From assembly GCF_040054535.1 (NCBI RefSeq), contig NC_090795.1, positions 9,811,001 to 9,875,000 of the forward strand: a stretch of DNA of 64,000 nucleotides, given 5' to 3'. The translations under genes and the position numbers were made by a program. Position 1 is the stretch's first letter. Every line of letters starts with the position of its first letter. Of the stretch, positions 1 to 12,292 are shown piece by piece. The stretch is from Antennarius striatus (taxonomy: Eukaryota; Chordata; Actinopteri; Lophiiformes; Antennariidae). The notes below the pieces were generated by a model. The model saw only the letters and a list, made by a program, of their open reading frames with translations. It was not told the DNA's origin and did no database searches.

Positions 1-268
1 TCACACAATAACAGTATATTTGCGCATTACATCTTGAAGCGTTTCATATGGAAAATACATTTTTTTGTTTGCCATTCTCAAATCTATGTATGCAAGAAGC
101 CCTGATCATCAGAACAAAGAAATAAGATATCATGAAAAATAAACTCAGAGGCACAAATGATGTTTTTGTTCTATTGGAGCAGAAGTAGGTGAAGCCTTTT
201 TTGTGTGTGATATCATTTAGAATTAGTGATAGCATAACAAAAGGCCACCTGCTGTGTATGTACTGTAC

Positions 269-3200
269 CTGTTCCCAGCATTGAGGTAGTAGCTCAGCCT
301 CAACACGCGTGGGACCCACATGCCTCGCAAATGCAACACACCCCGTCAAGATCATTTGTCTTAAGAAACAGACGGACGTGAATGAGAAAACACTGCTGGA
401 AAAAGTCTGCTTGCTGAATTTGTTCAGGCTTTACATGAGCACATACGGACCTCTGCTCATCATCTGGTCTCTTAATTAAATTAAACAGGATGTGGAGGAG
501 CTGGTCTCTCTCTTTCGGCTCTGGGTGAAGGCAGGCGGTACACAAGATGAGCGGGATCAACTCCTGCAAGAGAAATGAGGAGACAAATAGAGAGACAGCA
601 GTGGAATCAATTTTAATCATTTTTTCAAAACAAAGTACAACTTAAACACACAGGGAAAGGATGGTTGGTAGCAGTCAAGCAGACCAGGAGGTCTATGGAG
701 GTGGGACAAAATGGGAGCAGAAAGATGATTACTGAAAACAGGAGAAAATGGGAAAGTCACTGGGGGAAAGAAAATGAAAAAGTCCCCGCTGAAACTATCA
801 GGAGTAAGAAAAGAGTCACACACATACAATTAAAACCACACAAAGCTGACACTGAATAGTGCATGCACACACCCAGAAACAGCTGACAAAAGACAGACAG
901 ACTTTAAGAGCTAATGTATGGTTCCCCTACTGCAACCCTGAGTTCACATTAAGTTTATGAACCCTCCACCTAGAGGGGAGAAAGCTCAGCCGGCATCGAT
1001 CAAGGATCTCCATGCCCAAAACGTTGGTCAGACAATTCTCACCACACACAACCAAATTAGAGAATGCATACAGAGTTAAAAATACGGTCTTCTTTTCAAA
1101 CAAACTATGTTTTTTCAGGAAGATATCGCATTCTCCTGCCAAGTGCAGGAATAACAAGTAAAACCCCAAATCCTGGATGGACAAACAGACATGACAGGGA
1201 AGAAAGTTGTGATGAGTCACTCGCTCAAAGCTGGACAAACCCACTGAAGTCAGTGGCCGTCTTTTGAATGATATGGTATTGAAGGCTCAAAGGGTCAAAA
1301 TCAACAGCAAACTATTAATTAACTTTATAAATCACAATTTAACTGTCAAACTCACACATCTTAAGTCCTTAGACCACAATTTCACAGAAGACACTTTCAG
1401 AGCTGTAACAGCGCTGGCATATAAAACAAATACAGGAATTCAGCGCACATCTGAAAAGCCAGAAGCCACACTGATTTATTTCTGTGAATTTCAGCATTTC
1501 TGATGTGAAGACTGTCAGGTTACAAACATCCGACCAGTCCAGGACAAACATTGTGGGCAGGTAGAGTGTACAGCAAAATGCCAAAACCAGAGGCCCATGA
1601 AGACTGACGATCAACCTCAAAGAGCTGAGCCTCTGCTAATTACATTTCAAGCACCACAGTGTGCAGGAATGCCCATCTAAATGCACAATTTTGTGTTGTA
1701 ATCACATCAAGGGTCTGAAACAAATATATAAAATCTTGCCTTTGCATTTTGAATTTGCTATTTGTTGCGATATTAAGCTGTCGATGTTAAAGGTCAGTCA
1801 GTCATCAGCGCACACACAGTATTAACTTCATCTGTTTTAATGCTTCTTCTTGTTTGAAAAAAAAAAAACACAGACACATCCTTCATTCTATATGAAATCA
1901 AAGATCTATAAAAGTGTGTGGCAAAAAATCTGTTAACCCCAAACAGAATGAAAAAATAAGGAACGCAAAACTATAAAGATAATGTGCATCACATTGAGCT
2001 GCGATGCCGCACTCTACACTGAAGAAAAACGTAATAGTTAATGATTTACAGTGTCTGATAATACAGCCAGGTGGCAGGCAGAGTTTAAATGTATCATTCA
2101 AAGTTTCAAGTCAAATGTTTTTTTGTTCTCAAGTGGGTGTCGCATTTAAACATCAAGGTGTGTCTATGGGTTTGTGCTGCTAAGAAAGCATCAAGCTGCA
2201 AGATGGAAGTGTGAACAGCTGCGTGTGTGTGTTTGTGTGTGTGTGTGTGTCTCATGTCATGGCCAGTGAATCTAACGGTCACTGTACAAAGTCCACATAG
2301 ATTAAGAAGAACCCAGAGGCGTCAGTGTTCTCTCCACTATGTTTACCTTGATTTTACAAAGAGATTTAGGTCTCCATAGCCATGGTGGTTGACTGAAATA
2401 ACATAACCACAATGATATGCAAAGCAGCCTGACTGAGAACTACCCCAACCAGACTTACCTCTTTCAAGCCCACCGTTTGGTGTCTTATCAAGTTTCAACC
2501 ATCTGTCTTCTCAAGCACACTCTATTTGCATGCTCACGCACTCAAATTACATGTTAGTAGTTATGTAAAGGTAACACACCTGTGCAGATGTTTGTATTAC
2601 AGACAAAAAGGAGTAACAGGAGTAGCAGTCAGAGACTGCTACATTCCGGGAAGGGTAGGTCAGGGTACCCTGAAAGTAGTACCTGACAAGTACATAAGTT
2701 TGACCTTTCAAGGTAGGTCAAAGCTATGCACTAGCTTTGACCATAGATCAAAGCTCTAGTTTTGATCTATGGTCTTACACTGGCCTTCTCCCTCGTCTTT
2801 CTATCTTATCCGGTTCCTGAGAGTACAAAACTTGAAATTTGACCTTGACCTAGTTGTCTCAAGGTCAAGGTCATTGCCTCATTTTCATCCCCTTTTCCGC
2901 CCGAGTAATCTGTTTTTTATTTCATCTTTCTATCTGCAATGATTGCGAAGATATTTGGTGGACATACGAACGAATGGACGGACACACAAACACTGACAAT
3001 CACAATACATCACCGCTTTGAAGCGGGATGTAATAAGTATCTTGTCTCCTCAGTGGAAATAACATTTGGCTTGTGGAAACAAAAGTAGAAGGAAAGCAGG
3101 TTTACAAACATAATTTTTCAAGGGAAATTTGTTAAGATTTAATAATTATGTTACTCAAAAGACACTTTAATGTATGTAAAATAAGTTGCAGCAAAAGAAA

Positions 3201-6200
3201 ACAGATAAAGGACCAATTAGAAAACAGCACAGGTTTAAGAGATGTACATCTCCCGCCTGAGGCTAAAGCTGCCTACTAAAATCTACTGTTGCATATTAGC
3301 TCATATTTTTTAATATGTACATCAGTGACAATACAAGACAGCTTAATGAGCCATCAGAGCTTTCAGAGCTATTGCTAATCAGAAAAATGAAGCAGTTTTA
3401 GCCACCAGGAGTTGGGGATTCATTACATACAATTTTGGCTACGGGTCATGTAGAATCCATGCAGATGAGTGTGTGAATGACTCACCTGGCAAAGATGTGT
3501 AACCATTCTCTAGAAGAGAGGCATGCATGAGAGTGAGAGAATGAGTGAGACGAACAACAGAGGAACAAACATAAAACCAGTGAAGGCAAAAAGGACAGCA
3601 AACATGAGCGGAGGGTCAAAAACAGCAGCGAAGAAATGATGAGAACATCGGTCTAAAACGAATGCCGTCAGAGAAGGTGACACCTCCAATCAATAGATTG
3701 ACACAAATCAGCTAGGAATCAGCAGGAAAAAAGATACTTAGCAAAGGACAAAGTCAAACCTGCAAAGGACAACAATGATAATGGTGCTACTTAAGTGCAA
3801 CTTAAGACAACTGTAAATTCCAATAAACAAAGCACCAAACATTCAATTCAGACCACTGCCAAGAAGACTGGCAGCATTCACACAGACACAAACTACATTG
3901 TATTTTAGCTGCCTATTGGAAATGCATTGTGGTTCAAATCCAGAGGAGAGAAGTGTTTTCATAACAGAACTAAATGGGGTGGATCAAAAAGAGTCTAGAT
4001 GGAAATTTGCAAGTTGAATATCACGGTGTTTCTTCCAGGTTTTAAATTTCAACCCTGCTGAGCCTCGCTGCTGTGTGTGAATCTATTGGACATTAAAAGA
4101 AGAAGATTCTGATCATGAGAGGGTAGATGCACACGAGTACACGCAGAGAGAGATAGTTACCTCTCTTTTAGCTAGGAGGACATTGGGTACAATGTGAGGG
4201 AGGCAGCGGCCCAGCATCAGCATCACACTCTCCTCGCTGCCTGCTATACGTGACACCTGAAAATCACACATTCTTGTTAAAAACCTCATCAAAAATGTTC
4301 AGTGTTTCTCCATCCATTTGAAAGAGTGCATGAGCTGACCTCTGCTCCCAATCGACTGTCGGAGCACATTCTGCAGAAGGATAGCAGGGCTTGCAAGAAG
4401 GCTGGGGACAACTTCCTGAGACACCACAAACAGCAGCAGAGCAAAAACAGTCACTACAGTCTGGGCCACTTTATCTGGACTGAAGATTTCCCTGACCACT
4501 GAATGATTGAAGACTGGCCTCTGCAAAGTTGGCAGAGAGCTTAAGGCTACCACTCTCCCATGTCACTGCCATGTTTCCAAATGAATGGAAAAAAAATACA
4601 AACATATATAAAGAAGTGGGGTTCATCTGCAAGACATTAAAGCAACACTGGCATCTGTTCACAAGCAAATGATACAGAACTTTAATTAGATAGCAGATGG
4701 ATTTAAAATTTCCAAAAAGGAAACATATGAGGTTATGCAGGAAAGAGCATTCCATTGACCAGATGATTCACTACTTGTGGGTGCCTGAAACATACTAGAG
4801 AAAAGGAAGGGATGGTACTGAGAAATGTGTATTTAAGACCATAAGTCAAAAGTTCACTTGCAACAGTCACTTCTCTGTGCTGCGAGGAAATTAACCAGGT
4901 TGCAATTCAACACAAGGTTAGCCACCAGTTGGATACGCCCTACCTACTTTTTTTCCACTGTGGCTACATTGACTGATAACTACTTCCACCTAGTGGTTAC
5001 AGTGAGCATCTACACCCAAATGACCACAGTTTGTAATAAAGACATACCATGTACAGTATTCTGAATGTGGTTTTCTTTATCCTAGCTTGAAGTACCCTAC
5101 AGATGAATATGCCATTCATATAAAGGCAATTCACATTTTTCGTCTAAACTTCCACTGACCTGTTTGGTTTATCAAACTGAACAAGAGGCTGACTCTTGAG
5201 CTTGCTTTGGGGCTGAGGCTGTGGGTGGGTTTGTGATGTGTTCTGGGTAGAGGGAGGGTCCAGGTCAGTTTCAGGCTCTGAAGCCCCCTGGATGTCCAGA
5301 TACTTGCCGTTATCTGTTGGAGGCTGAAAGTAAAACTAGATTAGCTTCGGGGTTTCTTGAAAGTCTTTAGAAAAATGTGAACATTTACTGGAATCATTTC
5401 ACAGAGGAATCTGTATTATTTATGCTGGAGCGGATATCATTGTCTGGATGGTACAAAATCAGTCTGACCACTTACCACAGAGAGAGGGTCTGAGGAGGAA
5501 GTGTTGGTGGTGGTGGAGGAGGATGAGGAAGGGTTGGATATATTTTGCGATCCCAGGTCCAGAGTTGTTGGTGGTGGGGAGGAGATTGTCCTCTTCAACA
5601 TCTGAATCTCACTGTGATTTGGTGGCAAGGAAATGGAACAAGACAATGTCAGAAAGAGTCGATTAATTTTTATTCATGACGAGGTGAGTACATGGATCCC
5701 TCCATCGCATAACAGAATCGTTTGTTAAAACGGTTCAACGAGTCTGGATTGTGGAAATGCAATTCTCTCTGAAGGTTACTGGAATCAATATAAAATTCTA
5801 CATGGAAGGAAAATAAGTTTCACTAATGCGTCACAACAGCCATTCCCTGTAATTTCATGCAGTAGTGGTTTTTCCATGCTGGTTCTACCTCTTGGCCTTT
5901 TTTGGTCAGTTACCATCATAATGTGGACAAACGTCTTCAAAGCATTTTACATTTTTATGGATGCTTCTCATTTCCTTCCAGTAACTGTTCCTATTTTTAA
6001 AAAAATAACTGCAAACGTTGACAGTACCACCATCTAAGCTTAATAACAGTGGTGATGCATTCAGGCACACACCTCTGTAGTTTCTTGATCTGCTGGGCGA
6101 GGCTCTGCTTGTCATTGTTGAGGAGGCCTATCTGATACTCCAACTCTTGAACAACTTCAGTCTGTTGCTATTGGAAGACAAAAAAATAAATAAATAAAAA

Positions 6201-9200
6201 CACTTTAAGACATCATCTAAGGAGCAAATGCTTCAATAAGTTGACGTTCCTCATGACTTGTAGACATCTTAATTCTGATCTCAATGCTTTCGATATGGTC
6301 ATGAAGAAGTGGACAAAGACGAGTTACACCCACATACAAACCTGCAGGGAAAGGTCTGGCTTCTTTTGGGAATCTTGAGCCAGGCAGTTCCCAGGAAAAT
6401 CGCCAAAATCCACCTCTACAGACACATCAACGGTGTCCCGAGGAGAAGAGACAGGGGTCCCGCAATTCCTGTAGAGCTGTAATAGGTCAGGGGGCTTTGG
6501 AATGTTGAGGCCAACATCGTCCCATAACTCAAAATCCTGTAAAGAAATAAAGACAATAATAAAACAAGACTAATTTGTGGCAACAGAGGTGGTGTCCTCT
6601 GCATAGCTGAAAAAAGACAAGCTGAACAGCTGTTGAATGTATTAAGGCCACATAAACCTATTACTGCTCTGAGATCAGAACTCTAAAAAATTCAACACCT
6701 CACAGTTTGACCATAAATGTACCATATGAATGAAAAGCTCACATGTGTAATTTGGTTTTATTACATGCAATGGCACAGAAAAAGAAATTACCTGGTCATC
6801 ATTTTCATCAGAGAAGGTGATGGATGAGAGTTTGTACTCATTTTTCAATAAATATTCATTCACAAGAAAGTTTAAGGCTCTTTTCTCCAGGGGGCGTATA
6901 GGCTCCTGAGGCAGAGAGAAAAACAGTGGTACCATCACGTGGGCTTAAAAATTGTTTTTCATCTGAGAAAAAAGGAAAGAAAATTGCAAATCTTTTCATT
7001 GTCATCTCTACGATTCCCCACCTGAATTTCAGGACTCGACTTGAAGTTTTTTCTCTCTTGAGAGGGCACTTCACTCTCTAAGAAATTGAAAAGACATTAG
7101 CGGAGTTTGAAAGGAAGCTGAACCTTATTCATCTAGAAGAATTCTCTCAGAACACAAGACAGAAAGCTGTAACAAAAGAGGGTTCAGGTGGAGAAGAAGT
7201 TAAAAGTACGCCACACCTGCTGCCTGAGTCAAGTTGGCGCGTAGAGCCTGAATGGTCTCCTTTGCTTTCCGTAGCTCAAACTCCAGCACTGGACAGGAAG
7301 TGACAACACACACAGGAAGTGCATCCAAACAAAGACAAGGGAGGAATAAAACAAAAAAAAAGATGGACATGATAAACAAAACAACCACACAGAAGTTTAT
7401 AAGAGTCATAAAACAAAATGAAAAAAGGAAGCATGCAAATCATGTGTCTAAGAAATGCATGCAGCAGAGGATCATGGTGAAGCCAGCAGAATGACGGACT
7501 GTCTGACAAGTGTGTGCAATGCACCGAGACACTTGAGCAAGTATAACCAAGCTAATGAAAGTAGCCCTGATAACCTAGGAGCTGTCTGACAAAGGATTTT
7601 TTCCAGGCCTTACTAACATGTGATAAAAATCAGATGATTTCAAGCCACTCAAAACGACAGCCAATGCTCAAGTTTTCAATTCATAACCATTTAGGCCATC
7701 AAACAATGAACAATACAATCCAGGACATTCTTTAAATGATTACTGGATTTTTAGGAAGTTATCAGAAACAGGTGACATTTTGGATAAAAATGTTGATTTG
7801 TATATTGAAATTTGAGAGACTAAACTAACACTGGATAAAGAAAAAGAAACACACAAAATTCTTAGATATGTTAGATAAAAAACACACGCAAAAACTAATA
7901 AGCGATGGAGCAGGAAAACTATGTTTGCATAGCTGTGCACTGAAAATCTATTTTAGCCCCCGATCTGTCATCTGAAGTTGAACTTGGACATTTAACGTTC
8001 CAGTGAAAGGAATGGAAAAGCTGGCTAAAATATTTTTACCTCAACATTTTGTAATAAATACAGCCTATGTTCTAAATTTCGATCTAACATCGTCAATTTG
8101 CAACTTTTTTTGAGAATGATTGTCAACTACTTTAATCCTAACCTTCCCAACAGATCAAGAGTGCACAGGATGCAAATGCAACAAAATGGAAAACCAAGAA
8201 CTGATTAACGGGTAGAAGATTCACAATAAATAAATAAAAGCAAAAGGCTAGTCTGGATGGAGTGACTTGTCCAGTATTGTTCACTGGGGTTTGATCAACG
8301 TCAGGAGAAAGCCAGAAAACCCAGAGTCAGACAGCTGGGGGCAGGTATCTTGGCAAGGAGAGGTTCAGGGGGAGATGAGAGTGGGAGTGGATGAAGAGGG
8401 AAGAGAGGAGGGGGAAGGTGCCAATTTGGCAGAGTGGGCAGTGGGTGTGAATAACAGTCATTTTTTTAAAAAGATGCAGAATTTGCAGTTAGGAACCAAC
8501 ATCTCTGCTGCATGGGTTTAACTGACTGTCTGATAAGAATGCTTCAAAAGAACTGATGACAGCACCCAATTCATCATATACATTTTAGCTGCTACACTTA
8601 CCCTTTTACAATCGTTGTGAATCTCATTAATAACAATATAAACCGTCTTGTATGACAATTGCATTATAGACAGAGACAATTATTTTACAATATAAGAGGA
8701 TACTCTAAGTATGTTTTCGAGTTTCAAAATTAAATTGGAGGGATATACAGTAGTTAACATAATATGACTGCACTATTAATCTAAACTATATCTGTTTGTT
8801 TTCCTTTGATTAGCGATAAAATATTCTCTTCACACAACATCGTAAAGCAAACCATGCACTCGTGAGCAGCTGCTCTTCAAGCCAACATTCTGGGATGAGC
8901 TGGCATCAACGTCAGATTCAGCTGTTAATGTATTTAACTCCAACTGTGTAATGGTGTGTCACGACGCAGCGTCAGGGGGAAGGGGGGTGATTTGTGAGAC
9001 GGGTCCCATACCAAAAATACCAGTTAGACAGAGTAAAAGAATACTACAATATTACAGATCGGAAGCTGAAGATGTTCAAGATTTTTTTGCACGGCTACCA
9101 TAAAACAACAGTGACAAAGAAGTAGGTTATTTTAACTGTTGTTTACTGTGAATTATTACATCAGCATCACTTTCACAGCTGTGTCATGGTGACAACATCA

Positions 9201-12200
9201 GGAGAAACATATTTGACTTCTGTCATCACTATTCACCATGACTCAGTCTTTGTCTCTGCAGCTGCCAGCTTTTCTTCCGTTTCCACGCCACGCTGTCATC
9301 GCTTCTCCTGACTGCTGTCCATCTTTTATTTACCCTAGGTAAGCGTACTTTCACTGCTGACAGGACGGTTCATCTTACCTGCCACCCGCTCGTCTGACTC
9401 CCGGTTGCCGTCATCTGAGTAACGGGCAAAGTCCAGAGAATCCAAGGTGCTGATGCTGCCTGCTCGATCTGGAGAGAGACAGAGACCAACACAGCAGTGA
9501 GATGAGGTCAAAATAAAATATGAACGCTTTCAGAGATTAAGACTTTGGTTTAGACTTTACGAGATCAGTATTTCATTTACTAAAAATATGTTCTTTATTA
9601 TGTAGGAAAAGCTTGAAGAGGTTTCGCCTCTGATCCAAGAGGCTTCAACAGATCAGAAATGAACTGACAGGTGAAGCATCCTCAAACTGTTCCTACAAGT
9701 CCAGTTGAATTTAGTCAATCATCACCTACAGAGAACCTCCACAAACATGCATTATATTATGATGCAGTATCTGAAAGCTAAGGCTTCTTTTTCCTTTAGT
9801 AGAATATCAGTGCTATATTTTAGCTTAATGTCCTAGTTAAAGAGGTTTAATACGGTCTTAAGCTTCAAGGGGAGGTTGTGTTCTTTAGTTTATTACATAG
9901 CAATCTCCCTATGAAAGTAATAATACACTTAACAATAAATCATTGCTGATAGTGTGGATGAGGATGATGATGTAGTGCATGCTTTGAATTCTTCATAAAT
10001 AGCTATGCAGTGATAAAATTTGACCAAATGTCATGCAGCAGATGAATACTCATTTCAACCACAAGAAACTTGTGACTTGACTTGGATTTCTGAGACCCGG
10101 CTGCCATTTAGTTAAATGAGTCCAAAGTCCAACAGCTCCAGATGCAACGATCCTAAAGAAAAACTGTGCAACAGGTACAAGTTCATCTACACAAAACAGA
10201 ACCCCAGTATGGTATAGATCATATATTTTGCTTAAGGAGTCTCAAGGGCAACCCTTCTACAAAAGAAAAAATGGAAACTAATAAATTCAGCAAAAAGCAC
10301 AAAACTAGAACATTAAGGTTAAGCCAATGATCATGAGTCAGTGCAAATGGGAGGAAGACCAACACAAAGACGTTAAGGGTAACACCCATTTCTATACTAA
10401 GAGCTCTAAACAATATACCAACATCTGACTTTAGTGATTGTGCAGTCAGCCTACACATAAAGCTGATACACAAATACACCTGTCGTCAGATTTCACTGAG
10501 CTACGCCAGCCTTACACCTTAGACCACGGTGTTAGTTTTCCTGCAATACAAGTTCAAGATAGTCTATTTATTCACTGATGTCCAGATACAGCAGAAGGTC
10601 AAACATAGCTTGTAGACAAGCTTTTAGAACGACACATGCTTTGTCTTGCAAAGCGAAGAAGGAGTGACTGTGTTAGCGACAAAATGCAAAATGGAATCAT
10701 TGCCGGAGGAGGATGTGGGCATTTAAGTTCATATTTAACTCAAACTACAGTACAGTCATGAAACAAACGGGGCGGCAGCAGCTCAGTCCACTAAGTGTTG
10801 GGCTGAGGACCTGAGAGTTGCCGGTTCAAGTTGCTCAATGGGGCGCACCACGAAGAAGCTGGTTTATAATATTACATGACCTTTGGCATCTGGGTCAAAA
10901 GTATTGGTCAAAAAAAAATGTGTGTGTGTATGTGTGTGTGTGTGTATGTGTGTGTGTGTGAATGTGTTGGTATTCTACAATGTGCTGGAGCATTCACAGG
11001 CATCTTTTGCGTCCTTTGCATAAAAACAAGTATTTCTTCCTGGCTGACCTTTCGTTTGGGAGCCTGTGGTGTGAACTGCCTGAACTGTCACAGATCTGAC
11101 ACCTCAGAGTGTGACCTATTCGCTACAGTCCTGCTGGGCAGGTTGTGTCACACACACACATGCACACACACACACACGCAGACTGTCTCAAGATTTTACA
11201 TTCAAAAGTTATGTCGTAAATCGGCTAAAAAGAAAAAAAAATCCTCTATTTGTGTGCTCAATTAATCATATTCATTTTTCATGTAATTATTGCTCTGGGT
11301 TAACAGTGAGAGGAAAAAAGTACAATTCCTTTGTTTGTGAATGTAGAAAATAAAGCTGATGAAGAGGGAAGGCAAGAAGTAGAATTCTTTCTTCAGGAAA
11401 AAAAGAGCTCATAGATAAAGATAGTTGGTCGGTAGGCAGCCAACAGTCTCTAATTTTAACAGGAGGGATTTTTGGCAAGACTGCTATGTAGAAAATGTAA
11501 AAGTGATGAATCAATGCAACAAAAATTCCAATGGAGTTACAAGCTGATACACAAACCTGTATGCACCTTTGTGTCACAAAACCAAATGATGAAAATCTCT
11601 CCAGTAAAATGTCACGCTGAATAAACTTGTGCAGAATATGTATGAATAACACTGGAGACACTTTTCTAATATTGAAACACACTGATCATACGTGTAGCTG
11701 AGCTACACTTACGATAACAAATGTCATGCATGTACAAGTTATAAATTAACGTGACTACACAATGCACACACAGCTCCTGGTCCCACACATAGTTAGATGG
11801 AGAGACCTATAGTAAGAAAAGAAATGACAAAATGTGAACGTGAGGGTGAAGCTGCTAATAACTGACTAATAACTAAACCGGTTAAGGCTGACTATCTCTA
11901 TAAATAAATTCTACATTCCAAGCATTAAATGTGCCTCAAAAGTGGTGTGTTGTTAATATGGAGTTCATTCATATTGGCTGCAAACCCTTCAACCTAAAAC
12001 CAATCATGAGAAGATAGTAGTTGGACTACATGAAGTATAAATAAACCAAAACACTTCTGGGCTATTTTCTTTGCATGTATTTTAAATGACTTCCACATTT
12101 GCTTCAAATCTTTTTATTCTTTCAAATCTTTCATTTTTTTTTTCAAAGATTCCCAAGTAATCATAAAATTGACACTAAATTAACAAATGTGTATATACAG

Positions 12201-12202
12201 TA

Positions 12203-12292
<90 letters not shown>

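Noticed and set aside
4986..4996. Second CTCF-like word (CCACCTAGTGG)
   Set aside because: Only the core matches; the flanking GC positions of the consensus are missing.
10769..10862. A tRNA gene
   Set aside because: A- and B-box-like words are present but no cloverleaf stems pair; better explained as a tRNA-derived SINE piece.
11287..11682. 131-codon minus-strand open frame inside RELCH intron 1
   Set aside because: Hydrophobic but unlike any protein known to me, and not joined to RELCH exons in phase.
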